NCBI GenBank assembly: GCA_026182355.1
Contig: JAPFBL010001928.1
Location: forward strand, 6,775,501-6,839,500
Reading direction: 5' to 3'
Origin: Hermatobates lingyangjiaoensis
Lineage: Eukaryota > Arthropoda > Insecta > Hemiptera > Hermatobatidae
Length of the DNA stretch: 64,000 bases
Below, in pieces: positions 46,848 to 60,600 of the stretch. The position numbers were made by a program, and so were the translations under genes. The notes beneath the pieces were generated by a model. The model was given only the letters and a program-made list of their open reading frames with translations, did not search any database and was not told the origin of the DNA. The first letter of the stretch is position 1. Every line of letters begins with the position of its first letter.

Positions 46848-48036
46848 AACAGTAATAAATTTCTAATCAACAATATTTGAGTGATAGGAAAAGAAACACT
46901 ACTTTAATTACAAGTAAACATTAATTCAAAAAAAAAAAATTGCAATCTCCAGCTCTAAACATATATCTGAGTCGTTGATTTTGAAAGTGAACCAAACCTA
47001 TTTAAAAAAAAAAAATAATACAAGTTAAATCTTTTACAGATGAACAATTTACAATGAATATCGTTGAAAAAGAAATTAAATTTTTTACTATTGATTTACC
47101 TGTTCAACTTATCTTTGGTTTATTATCATTTGTAATAAGGTTTAACTTTAATTTTTGTAAAATTAACATTCTCATCTCGCTTTCATAATCAATGCCTCAT
47201 TCCCTTTATATTGTATGAATTTTCCTTCACTTCAAAGTAGGTTATTGAATGTTAAGAAAGTTTTTGGCATAATAAAAAAAAGGAATTATTTTAAATAAAA
47301 TTAATTAAGATTTAATTTCAAAAATTAAAATATGTAAACCGATAATTAGTCTTAAATTGCTTCAAAATATTACCCTGAATCATCAAAAGCACATTAAATA
47401 ATATTTTCTACAAAATCTCTCTTTTCAAATTTCACCTGTTTAAAAAAAAATTGAATAACTATAATAAAAAATTGGCAACACGTTCCCAAAAGTATTCAAC
47501 TTTTTGCAAGAAAAACAAAAGGTATAATACAAAAAAAAATAGTATTTATTTTAACCAAAGAATTCATAACAGTAAAATATTTATTACTAATATTTAACTA
47601 GTAGAATATCTATATATAAGTCGATAATTCGATTCCAAAAACTTTCATAACATTCTTTACTTTTAAGCGAATGAAAACTCATACAATATAAAGGGAATGA
47701 GGCATTGATTATGAAAGCGAGACGAGACTATGAATTTTAAAAAAAATTAAAGATAAACCTTATTACAAATGATAACTAACCAAAGTTAAGTTGAACAGGT
47801 AAATCAATAGTAACATTTCTTTTTGAACGATATTCATAGTAAATTGTTTATCTGTAAAAGATTTAACTGAAATTTTTTTTTTCAAAATAGGTTTGGTTCA
47901 CTTTCAAAATCAACGACTCAGATATATGTTAGAGTTGGAGAATTGCAATTTTTTTTTTGTATTAATGTTTACATATAATTTAGCAGTGTTTCTTTTCCTA
48001 TCACTCAAACATTGTTGATTGGAAATTTATTATTAT
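46848..48036. repeat. long inverted repeat, arms ~370 nt
   Basis: Left arm 46848-47222 (from AGTAATAAATTTCTAATCAA to CCCTTTATATTGTATGA) is the reverse complement, with scattered changes, of 47674-48036. The 450-nt centre is unique. Transcribed, it would fold into a long hairpin. No terminal duplication or transposase was found. Confidence 0.75.
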
Positions 48037-48195
48037 TATGTTTAACTGGTTTATGTTGAACTTATACAAAAAAAAAAGTTGAAAATTCCATTTTTCACAA
48101 TATAGAAATGTTATATTATTATAGGTTAACAAGATTTCACATAACAGGTGAAATAAGAATTAATGATCAAACCACAAGACGAAATGGGAAAATAA

Positions 48196-48239
48196 GACTT
48201 AAGATCTTTCAACCGTAACAAGGGGTCTTCGTCAGAGTC
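48196..48239 (-). ncRNA. hammerhead ribozyme copy, minus arm
   Basis: GACT, CTGACGA, GAAA and GATCT are intact. The 3' stem I strand is AAGTC rather than AGTC, and one stem II base differs (ACCCC for ACCGC), so activity is uncertain. Confidence 0.55.
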
Positions 48240-48252
48240 AAAAATCTAACTA

Positions 48253-48296
48253 GACTCTGACGAAGACCGCTTGTTACGGTTGAAAGATCTTAAATC
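48253..48296 (+). ncRNA. hammerhead ribozyme copy, plus arm
   Basis: GACT, CTGACGA, AGACCG-CTTGTTA-CGGTT and GAAAGATCTT are intact; the 3' stem I strand is AAATC, which weakens stem I. Confidence 0.55.
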
Positions 48297-48344
48297 TTGT
48301 TTTCCCATTTCATATTGTGGTTTATCATTGATTATTATAGGTTA

Positions 48345-49276
48345 TTGGGGGAATCATTAATGACACATCGTTTTTCTCTTGTAAAGCCCAAATATCTTTA
48401 AAGCCTCTACCAGGCTTTTTTCTATCGAGTGGGCCACAAAAAAACAAGAAGAGAAATATTCACAATACCTTTATATACAAATGAATAACCACCTCAGATT
48501 GTAAATAAAACCAAAAGAATTTGTACATAATTAAAACAACTAAACCATTTTGAAGACAAACCCACACATTTTAAATGAGTCTATTTCTTCAAAAACAATA
48601 GAAACGTTTTCATATTTTTATTTATGGTTTCTTAAAACCTATAATCCCTTATTTCATTAATATACTACACAGTGTTAATTCACCTGTCTTTACCAGACAT
48701 TCATTGTTCATATTGTGTATAGCCAATATTTCCTAAAACTCAAACATATGAGATACGAAGGAAACCGTAACTATAATTTTTTTTATAGAAGTATTCTACT
48801 ATAAATAACGATGTCAATATATGAGAATACATATAAAATATATTTGCTAAAAATATTTAAAAATAAAATTAATGAAACTTACTACAAATATGAGGTTTAA
48901 TATAATATCCATTACCAATATAAAGTTTTATTACATTCAAAGATACTAAGAATTATGTACATGAGTTTAGAAAAGATAAAGCTAAATCACATTTAGAAAA
49001 TTTACAAATATACAATGGTAGAGCTCCTTTTTTTTATGAGCTATTTGTACCTGGAATATACAAAAAAAATGTTTTAAACACAATAAATAATTTAAAAAAA
49101 CCTATCATATAAAAATGGGGTCAGATTAGGATAAAATATATAGTGGATCAAAAGTTCATTAGAGGAAATAATATTACTTAAATTCACTTAATTATCGTAA
49201 TGTCCCAAGACAATTAAGTGAAAGCCACGCAGCCGAGACACCGAATGAGAAATAAAACTAGCTGGGTGGAGGTGAT
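48345..49276 (-). other. RSF1 3' UTR and downstream flank
   Basis: This lies immediately beyond the RSF1 stop. A minus-strand AATAAA at 48927-48932 is a candidate polyadenylation signal about 345 nt after the stop. No other feature is seen. Confidence 0.35.
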
Positions 49277-50013
49277 TCATGGTTCTTCAAGGCCGTCTTG
49301 CTGCTGACTGGAGAAGTAAGCAGCGAGTCCTCCGAATTCACTAGTGGAAGGCGCATGGGAAGGCGGCGGTGGAGCATGATGCGGGGGAGGGTAGGGGGCG
49401 GAGTAGTGGTGAGGCAAGGCCTGGTGATGGTGCGGGGGTGGGTAGAAGGGACTTTGCTGGAAATAGGGAGCAGGAGGTGGTCCCCACCCACGTTCAAGAT
49501 GTTGCGGAGCCATCAGCTTTTGTTGAGGTACTACACGAATACCTGGCTGCTTATCAGGCGGTTTGATTGGTACTGCAGGAGCTGCACGAGGAACAGTTTC
49601 TATTGGTACCTTTGTGGCCACTGGAGCAGGCGGAGGTGGGGGTGGGGGAGGGGCAGCAGGCGCGGGTGGAGACGGTGACGGTGATGGGGAAACTGACCGC
49701 TCCTTAACTTCTTCACGGAGCTCCAGACTCCTTTTTACACAGGCTTCTTCTTCTAAATACTCTTCTTCTTCATCTTCTTCATCACCACTACCAACCCAAA
49801 CTTCTTCTACATCTTCATTTAATTTTTCTTCTGAGAGAGACTGTGCTTCAGCGACTTTGTCCTCTGGTTGTGCTTCTTCATTCTTCTTCTTCTCTTCTGA
49901 TTCCTCAGCCTTTTCCTTTTCCTCATTTACATTATTTTCAACTTTATTAGAAGCAACTTCTTCTTCTTCTAACACCTCATCAGCAACTTCATCATCTCCA
50001 TCAATTTCTGAAC
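49277..50013 (-). CDS. RSF1: RSF1 terminal exon
   Basis: Acceptor TTTTAATAG, phase 1 entry. It encodes a Glu/Lys-rich acidic segment (EEVWVGSGDEEDEEEE), then SPSPSPSPPAP and a run of nine prolines, then a Pro/His/Tyr-rich tail (PPPHHHQALPHHYSAPYPPP) ending QQQDGLEEP. The plus-strand frames over this exon are its antisense shadows. Confidence 0.85.
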
Positions 50014-53000
50014 CTATTAAAACAACAAAAATAATCAAGCTCTTCTTTCTTTAACAAACAGATCACATACTAACAGTAGAAAATTTTAATTCCTATATTT
50101 AACAGTTCTGACTCAAGGACTGTAAATCTTCTGAAGAGATTTCATGAAAAAATGAGTTTTTTTCAAATTTCAGTAGTTATTAATTTAAATCCATCAGGAA
50201 TTAGTCCAAGAAATCTGTCAATTGTTTGCGTAATTAAAAAAAATGTTACGTAACTGTATAAAAATTGAGTTTTGTGTAGGAAGAAACGCAAAGAATACTC
50301 TATGAGTACAGGATAAACATGTCCCTTTATTTACTCAAGAGAAGTTAATGAGAGTGTGCAATAGAGCTGCACTGACAATCCTATGACGTCATAGATCGGT
50401 TTTGGCATCACCATCTTCAAGATGAGAGTTTCAAGGGAAAAATTTCGAATTTTATTTAAACAAAATTATTGCTCTTTCAATATCGAGAAAAGCGACTTTT
50501 ACAATAGCAACAACAACAACAATTATTTCATTTATGGGATATTTCTTTTTTTACTTTTTTTTTTCATTTAGTAACACAAACTTTTATAAGGCTTCATTTT
50601 TTTTTGTAAGCAGATTCAATCATTCATAAATGACTAACAAGATATTCGAATTAAACTTGAAAAACGGAATTTGCAAATTTCCTTTAGATTAGTTTTTTTT
50701 TTAATTTAAAAACTTTTTTTATGCGAATTTCCATTTCTTTCTGAGTTTTACTAAAAGATTTCATTTCAGGGTTTGGTACTTAAGGCTTCCTCAAGTTGGG
50801 AGAAATCTAAAAGCTGCCACGTAAGTTACACAACATATTACTCAAGGATAGATTTATGTATGTATAATTTATCGTATATACCATAAATGCAAATAACTTT
50901 TACTTATACAATTATATAAAGTATTAATGTTGTAACATAACAGGTGTATAATCAATATCGATGCTAAATTTACTCATGAATAATAACAACGCGATTCCGG
51001 CACGTCAGTTCTTCGTGTTGCATCAACTAGTGAAATGGATGGAGTCTTTTTTATTCATTATACTTTTTGATGAAGATCGCTGCAAGTTAGAAACTTGTTG
51101 TTTATATACATTTGTATGTGGAAAAGAATTTTTTTTTGCCAAAAACATTGCTCATGCGTGGCAATCAATACAATGTTAAGCTCAAGTACCTTATTAATAT
51201 AATTCTTTGATTGGATTTCACTCATGGTCAAACCGTTATTTATATTTAAATTATTATACTTTATTACATTTGATTGGTAATACCATTACCAATCAAAAAG
51301 AAAACTGTTTTAAACATTTATAACAGTTGGGCTACTCATCCTTTACAACGTAACGTTATAGAGGTCTCAACACCTTAACTAAGTGGTTTCCAAACTTGAT
51401 GTTACTACATCTCCCTTAAAAATATTTAATCATAAAAACACAAACTCCCTGAAGATTTCATAAAAACACAAACATTTTTACTCTTATAAAATTTATTCAT
51501 GCAAACTAATGGAAAACGATATTTTATTATTGTTTTTAATGAGATGGATGTGCTTGTCTATTAGCACAAAGTTTATCAAATCTTGGTGTTTATAACGATA
51601 TAGCTACTCGTAGCTCTTTTTCTATAATTAAATGAGATCGATATTTGGATTTCATTGCAGCCAAGGTAGAAAATCATTTTTTACATAGAAAACTTTAGCA
51701 GTAATTTGGAAAATTGTTCACTGTGACTAATGTCCGAGCCTCCCAGTTTGGAAAACTCTGCCTTATCTGGAGCACCTTCTCCGTTCTATATCTTTCAAAT
51801 CTATGTTCATCTTCCACAAGATCTGACACCTTGTCTTGTCAGACTCAAGTAAAGGAGTTTATCCTAGAGACTGACAAAGTTCAAAAGTGAACTAATATAG
51901 AATCAAAAATACGAAATGAGATCATTCACTTGTAAAACTAATATTACTTATTTAATCATGTTAGGAAAAGTATTAAGTCTCCACACAAAAAAGTGGTGTG
52001 TGACTTTTTTGTGTGGAGACTTAATACTTTTCCTAACATGAGTAAGTACCACACTATAACAGATTGTAACACTAATATTACTTATTTAAGGATATTTATG
52101 AACAAAATTAAAAACTAAGCATCATTTTCGTTATATTTTGTCATCAAAATAGAAGCCTGTCACAGAAACAACATAAAGGGATCTCAATTAGACTGTAATA
52201 TTTCACGAACTATTCAAACTGCTATTGAGTGGTATTTCCTCACTATCACGTAATATTTGAATTTAAAGAATTGAATACAACACAAATACCGCAACGTGAT
52301 AAATCACACATTAAGAAAAGGATAACTGCAACAAAAAACTTTTAATGTAAAATATTTAAAAATAATTAAAAACCTAGAAAATGTTTTCTATAAAACGAAT
52401 GATTTGTAAAGTAAATTAATAATTTGAACTTTCAACATCATATATAACTATCACCACACTAAAAAAAAAAAAACAGTAAAGCTGTCTAGATAGAAGTAAT
52501 TAAAATGAGTAAGTAATCATTTACCACTAGACTCTGATGCTAGTTTTTTCTCCTTTTCCAGTTGGAAGTCATCTTCATCGTCACTTCTGATTATTCTCTT
52601 CGTCTTTCCCACCTTGCTTTCCACCTGTGAATACCCAGAAAGTAGGTAACTATTATGGCGGCCAAATGAAAACTAATCCATGTCCAACCAACCCCTTAGT
52701 CACATGACCTCAACAACTTGTGCTAATACAGATGAAATTAATATGTCTTATAAGAACAAAAAAGAATCTGAGAAAACATTTATATGCTAATTTCATTCAA
52801 TATTTCTACGTTTTTTAATATATACTTACTATTAGATACCCGTAAATATAAACACACATACTTGAAAAATAAATCATAATAAACTCCAAAATGCATACCT
52901 CTTAGTAGTAAGTAAACTCTTTCAATTTCTGGCAGTCATTGATACAATTTCAAAGTAAAACTTTCATTCATGAATTCTTTTTCTACTCTAATGAAAACCA

Positions 53001-56000
53001 TTAGTATTTGAAAAGTTTAAGAATTCTATAAATGATATAAAGCATTTTCATAAATACTGATTCATTAAATCATTAGTTGTGCAATTCGTAATTGTGTGGT
53101 ATTTACTCATTCTGAGGTCAAATGGATAAACAAACAAAAGTCTCCACAGAAATGAAGTTTTGTTCAACAACAACAACGCATTTCGAACACTTTGTGTCCT
53201 CGTCAGGAAGACACCGAAGGATGTGGTGATGAACACAAAGTGTTCGAAACGCGTTGATGTTGTTGCATAAAACTTCATTTTTGTGGAGACTTTTGTTTGT
53301 TTATCCATTTTACCTCAGAAATACTGATTCATTTCTTGACTTTAGGGGGCCAGGTTAGCTTAGTGGTTAACGTACTCGCCTCTAAACTGGTTAGTGAAGG
53401 GTTCGATCTCCACCTGGCCCTCAATTTATTCATACGGGAGGTGAATAAATCTGAGCACCTCATCTCTCGGAGCGGACATTAAATCGTCTGTCCGAGCCTG
53501 TTTGATGTCAAGTACTTGTTAAAGATCCCTACTATAAATACACTTGAGTGTTAGGGAAAGTTACTGAAACAAAAAGGGTTCCGCGTCGAAAAAAGTTTAA
53601 GAAACTCAGTACCAGTATATTATTTCAGCACATTTTTGTTAATGAATATTTATTTTGGTTTAGGCATTTGGAAGCAATATAACAAACTATATGCATTGTA
53701 AAAATTTTTGCAAAATTTAGGCCTCCCAATGTAGAATCAATCTTCATTGTGTCAAAAAAAATCTTCAAAAATGGACTCACAACGCGTAAATACGTCAAAA
53801 TATCGATGACAATTTTTTCATAATTAGTATAATTTATTTTTAAAAAAGGAAAAAAATATAGTGAAGTTGATTAAAAAGGCACTATTAGTTTTATATTAAA
53901 TTTGTAAATTTATTAAAATCGATAATGTCAAGAGAAAAAAAATGATTGCATAATACATGTGATTGGCTGTAAAGCTTCCTCAGAGGCAAATGTATTTCCT
54001 GCAACACTTATATTTACCTAATCATAAACAATATAACAATTAACGGCATTGACTGATCCACGAGTTTCACCTTTATACGTTTACTGATATAAATTGATAG
54101 TAGATCACTCATTTTAAAAAACAGACACACATCTACCCAAATAGAAATATCAAAATATATTAAAGCTTTTGAGCTTGTTATATTAGCACAGAGATTCCCA
54201 AAGTGGGTTCTACGGAACCCAGGGGTTCCGCGAAAAACATTTAGAGAAAAAAAATGGTCTATTTTTTTTTAGTGGGTATGGATTTATTCTGTTTCTTGTG
54301 AATCATGAAACCGAATAATACTTATACACATAAGTAGAAGTGGATAAAATTTTATTCATATTTAGGCTGAATTACTAGTCAGTTTTTGGAACTATCTGAT
54401 TCCCGAATTTCCTGCTATTGCAAAAGTAGTACTTCACACATTGCTGCCATTTCCACTACCTAGTTATGTGAAACTGGATTTTCCCTTTAATCTGCCATAG
54501 AAAGCAAATACCGAAGTAGACTTTTAATGCTGGGGCTAACTTAAGAATCAAACTCTCAACTATAAAGCCAAAAATGATAACAAAACAAACTCTGTGTTAA
54601 AATTGCTAGCAATTCTGTTTTCTGTGTTATGCACTTGTAGAAAATACGAAATTTAATTTTTTTTATTTTTGAATTTTTATTTTTTTAAACATACATACTA
54701 TTTAAAAAGGCATATGAAAATATTTATATTATGATTGTATGAAATCATTAGAATCTGGGGTTCTTGGGAAAGTTACTGAAACAAAAAGGGTTCCGCGTCG
54801 AAAAAAGTTTGAGAAACTCTGTACCAGTATATTATTTCAGCATATTTTTGTTAATGATTATTTATTTTGATTTAGGCATTTGGAAGCAATATAACAAACT
54901 ATATGCATTGTAAAAATCATAGGCAAATGAATTCAGGTGTAGTAAAGGTGTTGCTCAGTACACATACCTCCTCTGATTCAGGAGACTCCTCTTGGTAGTT
55001 TATCTTCTTTCCTCGTGTTCTGTTCTTTAAGTAATCGTCATCATCTTCAGACAGACCAAACCTCACCTAAAAGTTTAACATTACTCTTCAAAACAGACTA
55101 GGATAACCATTAAATAATCAAAAATAGTTAAACATTCAATCTTACATTTAACAAACTAAGCAATTTTGATATTAATAAAATAATTCAATATCTCCACACA
55201 TATATATCCAACAGTATTTTTCTTTTTTATGAAGGTTTGGTCTAGCGTCGAAAAGTAACCTTTAAGCCAATGTTTCGTCTAACTTCAGGAAATTAATTAC
55301 AATAACATGGAAAAAATATAAGTTACATTATTTATACGTGGATCTGCATTATTACCTTGGTATTTTTCTATTACAAAACAAAGTTTACATGGCCGTTATA
55401 TTCAATTCAAACTGTCCTGACAGAAAATGGACAGATTTTTTTGAACAATTTTCTGATGGATTTACATTAAAAAGTACAGAGGTTTCAAAGAGTGTGTACA
55501 AATCTCATTTTTTTCATAAAACAATATTACATTTCAATGTAATTTACATGAGGTTTTTTTTTTAAATTTGTCTAGGTTATAATATTATTTGTCTATGTAA
55601 TACTTAATATTCTTAAAACTGTCACTAAGAACAGTGCTGTAGTTTGATTTGAATACAGGTTTCATGTAAACTTTTTTTTTGCAATAGAAAAATACCAAGG
55701 TAATAATGGATATTCATATAAATTATGTAACTTATATTATTTTATGTTATTGTAATTAATTTCTGTATTGGTGTAGGCTTGAAAATATCTACAAAAATAG
55801 ACGAAACGTTAGCTTAAAGATGTTTTACTATTCATGGCTAGACTAGACCTCGATATAGAAAAATTATATTAATCAAATATACTCTCATCATTCCAACGTA
55901 GTGCAATCAGTTATTATGTGGTATTTACTCATTGTAGGGTAAAAAGCCAATGAAATGGTCTCCACATATAAAAATTTAATCGTATAAACAACGAGTTTCG

Positions 56001-57562
56001 AACAATTCCCAGTCAGTTGTACCACAGACACTCACCCGTAGTTAATGCCTGAAGAAGAACACTAGGTGTTGGAAACGCGTTGTTAATACAATTAAATTTT
56101 TATATGTGGAGACCATTTCATTGGCTTTTTACCCTACATCTTTTCCTCATTTCCATTACATTTTTTCTTCAATTGTTAGACCGTTTTCGGGACATGTTCA
56201 TCATCTAGAGCAGTGTTTCCCAAAGTGAGAGCTACTGCCCCCCTAGGGGCGATGCTTTGATATCGGGGGGCGGTAATGCAAAAAGGAGTGGGGATTCTAT
56301 TTCCATAAATTGAAAATGTTCATGCAATATAATTTCTAAATTTACGTGAAAACACGATATGTAAACTTCTAGGACACAGTTTCTTAAAATTATTTGTTTT
56401 GATAATTCATTTTTATGTTAAAAGTATATTCTCACCTAAGTTTCTTTGATTGTGTATTAATTCTTTTCCATAAATATGCTATGAAACAATACATCTATTG
56501 GATTCTAAATAAATATTCGTTTAGTAATTATTTTAATTTAATTATTAAAATGTTACTCATTTGGTTATTTAGTCTAGGAATCTGATTTTTATTCAAGGGT
56601 GTTGAGTTATAGGTTTATGGACCCAAGGGGGGCGGTCACTCGAAAAAGTTTGGGAAACACTGATCTAGAGCACACTCTCTGAAGTAGAAATATTATAAGA
56701 ATATAACTCATCAGATAGATATGTTTCGAAACCATTAATTTAATTTGTCTTATAATCAAGTCTACTGTCTGAATATCTGCTTTTTTATCCTTTATAATAT
56801 TAAAAGGTATATACCAGTTGAAATAAGACAATGTGTATTGTCTTAGAATATATCAACATTACGATTACTTTTCTTTATAAAATGGGAATTCCAAGGTTTC
56901 CCTAAGACATTAATCAACATTATATACCCATGTTAGTATCTCTAGTAATCATACCCTAGGCTTTGATGGTTTTGACTTCCTTCGCCTCGATGGACCATCG
57001 CTGTCAGAATCATCGTAGAACTTCTTCCTTCTGGGGGGTCGACCACCCTTCCCTCCAAACGATTTCCTGACAAAGAAGAAAACCGTAAACATTGTGTCAT
57101 TATTATTGTTTTATTTATTGATAAAAAAAAATATTTTAAATTTTGGTAATTAAAAACATGATGGTGGTAAAAGTTTAATAAATATTTGTTTCATTTATCT
57201 TCAATGAAAAGGACAACTCTTCAAAAGCAATACTAACTCTTAATACAGAATACAGAATTCTAATAAAGAATATAGGTCATGGAACGTGACTGTTATCTGA
57301 CCTTGCAGATTCAGAATAATTATGACTAAAATAATTATAATTATTTGCCAATATTGATGTATTGTAGGATTAACATGGACTTAAATATTAAATTTAAGTT
57401 CCATTAGGTAAGTATAATAATAACTTTTGAAGAATATCTTGCAATCCTTTCTCTCTCTCTCTCATGTACATACACAGACACATAGAGAAGAAAAAGAGCT
57501 TGTGGGACAGAGAGAGAGGAGAGACGAGACTGAGAGAAAGAGAAAGAGAGAGACGAGCCTGA

Positions 57563-57626
<64 letters not shown>

Positions 57627-60600
57627 GAGAGAGAGAGAGAGAGAGAGACAAATGTGCTGAACCAGTGTACTTCGAATAAGGGATACTCGAAACGTGTAAG
57701 ATGAAGCAAACCCAATGCTTTCATTAATCTATCTGTCATAACAAGAGAAAATAAAAAAATATCTGTTATTCGGATAATTTTAGAGGGTTTTTGGTTATTT
57801 GTACGGAGAGGCTCTGTAAAATATAAATTATTTCCATTTGTATTTACATAAAACAAGGGGGAGCTAGGTTAGATCAGTTGTTAATGTCAGCTCTGGTAGG
57901 TAGGTCCGGGGCTCGATACCCATCTGCCCCTCGATTTATTCACATGGGAGGTGAATAAATATGAGCACGTCGTCACTCGGAGAGGCGTTAAACCATCTGC
58001 CCCGAGCCTGTACGATGTCAGACTCGTTAAAGATCATTACTCTAAATACACTTGAGTTAGGCAAAATTTAACGTAGACTCCCAACGTAAAATCAATCTTG
58101 ATAGTGTGGTATCACAAAAGGCACAATGTTCGGCATATGTGTATTCCTTTATGGGGCAGCCACTGCAACCTGCAGGGTTACCTCCTCCTCCTACTACTAC
58201 TACATAAAACAAGGAATAAGTTTTAACACAAAACAACTTTATGAAAACAACTATTCCCAAAGGCTTAGACTTCATACTGGTTGCTGACAATAGTAATATA
58301 ATAATAGTTTTGGAGATAATTATTTCTAAAATCCCAGGAAGAATTATAAAAAAATCAAACACACAAATAACCAAACTAACAGAATATTACAAAAACATAT
58401 AAGATTCAGTGATGGAAAAAAATAAAAGTAATTGTATTTTAGCCTGTGTTAGCTCATACTTTTTCTTGCGAGAGCCCCACGTTTTGTCCTCAGATTCTGA
58501 ACTGGATGAAGACCGCCATTCAGGTCTGCCCTTCTTCTTTTTAGGTCCTTCACTCCAAGACGACTCGCTAGTGTCATCATTGACTGAATAATATATAACA
58601 AAAAAAAAAAACAACAATTAAAATAATCTTAACAAATGAAAGATAATATTGATATAGCTTCTCGACCACTGATATTTCAAGTTCACAGAAGAGGTTCTTG
58701 AGGATTTTGGTCATAAACATTCAGCTCCTGATTATAAGCCGACGTTTTGCCAAAAAGTTGTTTGGACTTTTCAAGGCTAAAAAACAATTTATTAACGACA
58801 TAAACAAAGCAAGATAAATACATCCATGGAATACCAACCAACAGAAAACAAACCAAACAAACAAAAAATTCAGTAACAAGAGAATTTCTTACTGGTTTGG
58901 TTTTGGTTTCGGTATGTTTTCTGTTGGTTGGTATTCCGTGGATGTATTTGTCTTGCTTTACTTATGTTGTTAATAAATTGTTTTTTAGCCTTGAAAAGTC
59001 TAAACAACTTTTGGCTAAACGTCGGCATATAATCAGGAGTTGAATATTTATGACCAAAATCCTCAAGAACCCCTTCTGTGAACTTGAAATATCATAGTTA
59101 TTATTTTAAGAAAAACTGACTAAATTCTCGGTCAATGCGCTGGCGAACAGCTCTCGACGATCTTCTAACAGGCTGCAATCGTTCTAATTCCGCACTATAA
59201 TCTGAAGCAGTTTCTTCTTCCTCACCACCACTAAAATACAAAGTCAAATACATTATATTAATAGAATCAAATGATCCCTCAAATATTTTTATTGGAATTT
59301 TAGAAAATAATACATAAGAAATAATTATTAACACTAATATTATCACTACAGCAAATTAGGAAGCAACTTGGAACAATTGTAGAAGTTTTCATGACACCTT
59401 TTGAAATATTTGAAAATTTACAAGGAAGTTTTTTATTTTGTTAAAATAAGAAATCGCAAATACTAATTATTTATTGACTTTTTTAATAATAGTGGTGTAA
59501 TTATTATTTGAAATTTTATCATTTCTGTTTTATGATAAAGGTTAAGTAATTGTGTTAAGAACTCAATTACTGTCTTTAAAAAATAGCAGTATTACTAAAA
59601 AAAATATATTGCAGAGTAGTGAACTGAAGAAACTGGACGAACTGTGTATGTAAATATAAACTGTAAATACATGTTATTCCTTATAAAAAAAAAATAAAAT
59701 TATGTATTTCAGCAGAAGAAAAAAACAACATAAAACTGATTCCAATTAATTAAATTAATAAAACAAAACAACAATTAAAATATTAAATCTTCACAATTAC
59801 ATATGTTCTATTGATGTTACTGGAATCTAATTATATTTCACTATTATTCTTACAAACATTAATAGTTTTAAAGTGTTTTCAAAAGGGTTTAATTTTTCCC
59901 GTTTTTGAAAGATTGCATGAATTATATGGACTTAAAATGATTTTTCATAGTTTATATTTTCCTGTTTTATTAAATCGTTGCAAAAAAATTTTCTTCTATG
60001 TTAAAAAAAACATTGATTGAAGACAAATGATATATTCTTTATTTTATTGTAATGATTTTGGAATAGCATTTTTGTCGACTACTTACACTGAACCTTTGAA
60101 ATCTGAATCACTGTCATCCACGGATTCGTCATCCAGGCAATTCAGTTTCCTTGGCTTTTTCCTGAAAGGGAATTTCGATGCCTTTGGCACAAATGGGGTC
60201 AGGCCTTCTTCCTACAGAACAAATAACATCAACAAGATTAACTAACATTATATGAATACAATTATATTATACTTTTACTCAAGAGGAGCAGAATAATAAA
60301 TGCATATTCAACTAATAAAAAAAAAGCTTCAAAGGACCTATTTGACTTTACAAATGCCATGAATTCTATGCTTGCAAAGGACATGAAATGTTATTTTCTT
60401 GTGATTTTTCAGCATATCTATCCGTCAGATACCCAGTGAGCTTTGAATCTCTCTTTACTCTCTTCTATTGGCAGTTGACACAAAAATTATAACTCATTAG
60501 TTGTGTAATTCGTAATTGTGCGGTATTTACTCATACTGGGGTAAACGAATACATCAAAGTCGCCACACATAAAAAAGAAGCTCTTTTATTCTAAACGTTT

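Larger units (their letters stand above)
48129..48330. mobile_element. palindromic Penelope-type terminus pair, 14-bp TSD
   Basis: The left tail (AAGATTTCACATAACAGG) is followed by two head-to-head arms, GATCAAACC..GACTCT on minus and its complement on plus, meeting at about 48249. ATTATTATAGGTTA is duplicated at 48115-48128 and 48331-48344. Both arms keep CTGACGA and GAAA (cores 48196-48239 minus, 48253-48296 plus). Confidence 0.85.

Noticed and set aside
49298..50054. Three plus-strand open frames of 65-163 codons
   Set aside because: They are antisense to the Pro/Glu-rich RSF1 terminal exon; low-complexity Ser/Gly/Arg composition is the mirror of that exon.
57394..57856. Ser/Leu and Arg/Glu repeat frames of 77-150 codons
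   Set aside because: They are translations of the (GA)n microsatellite.
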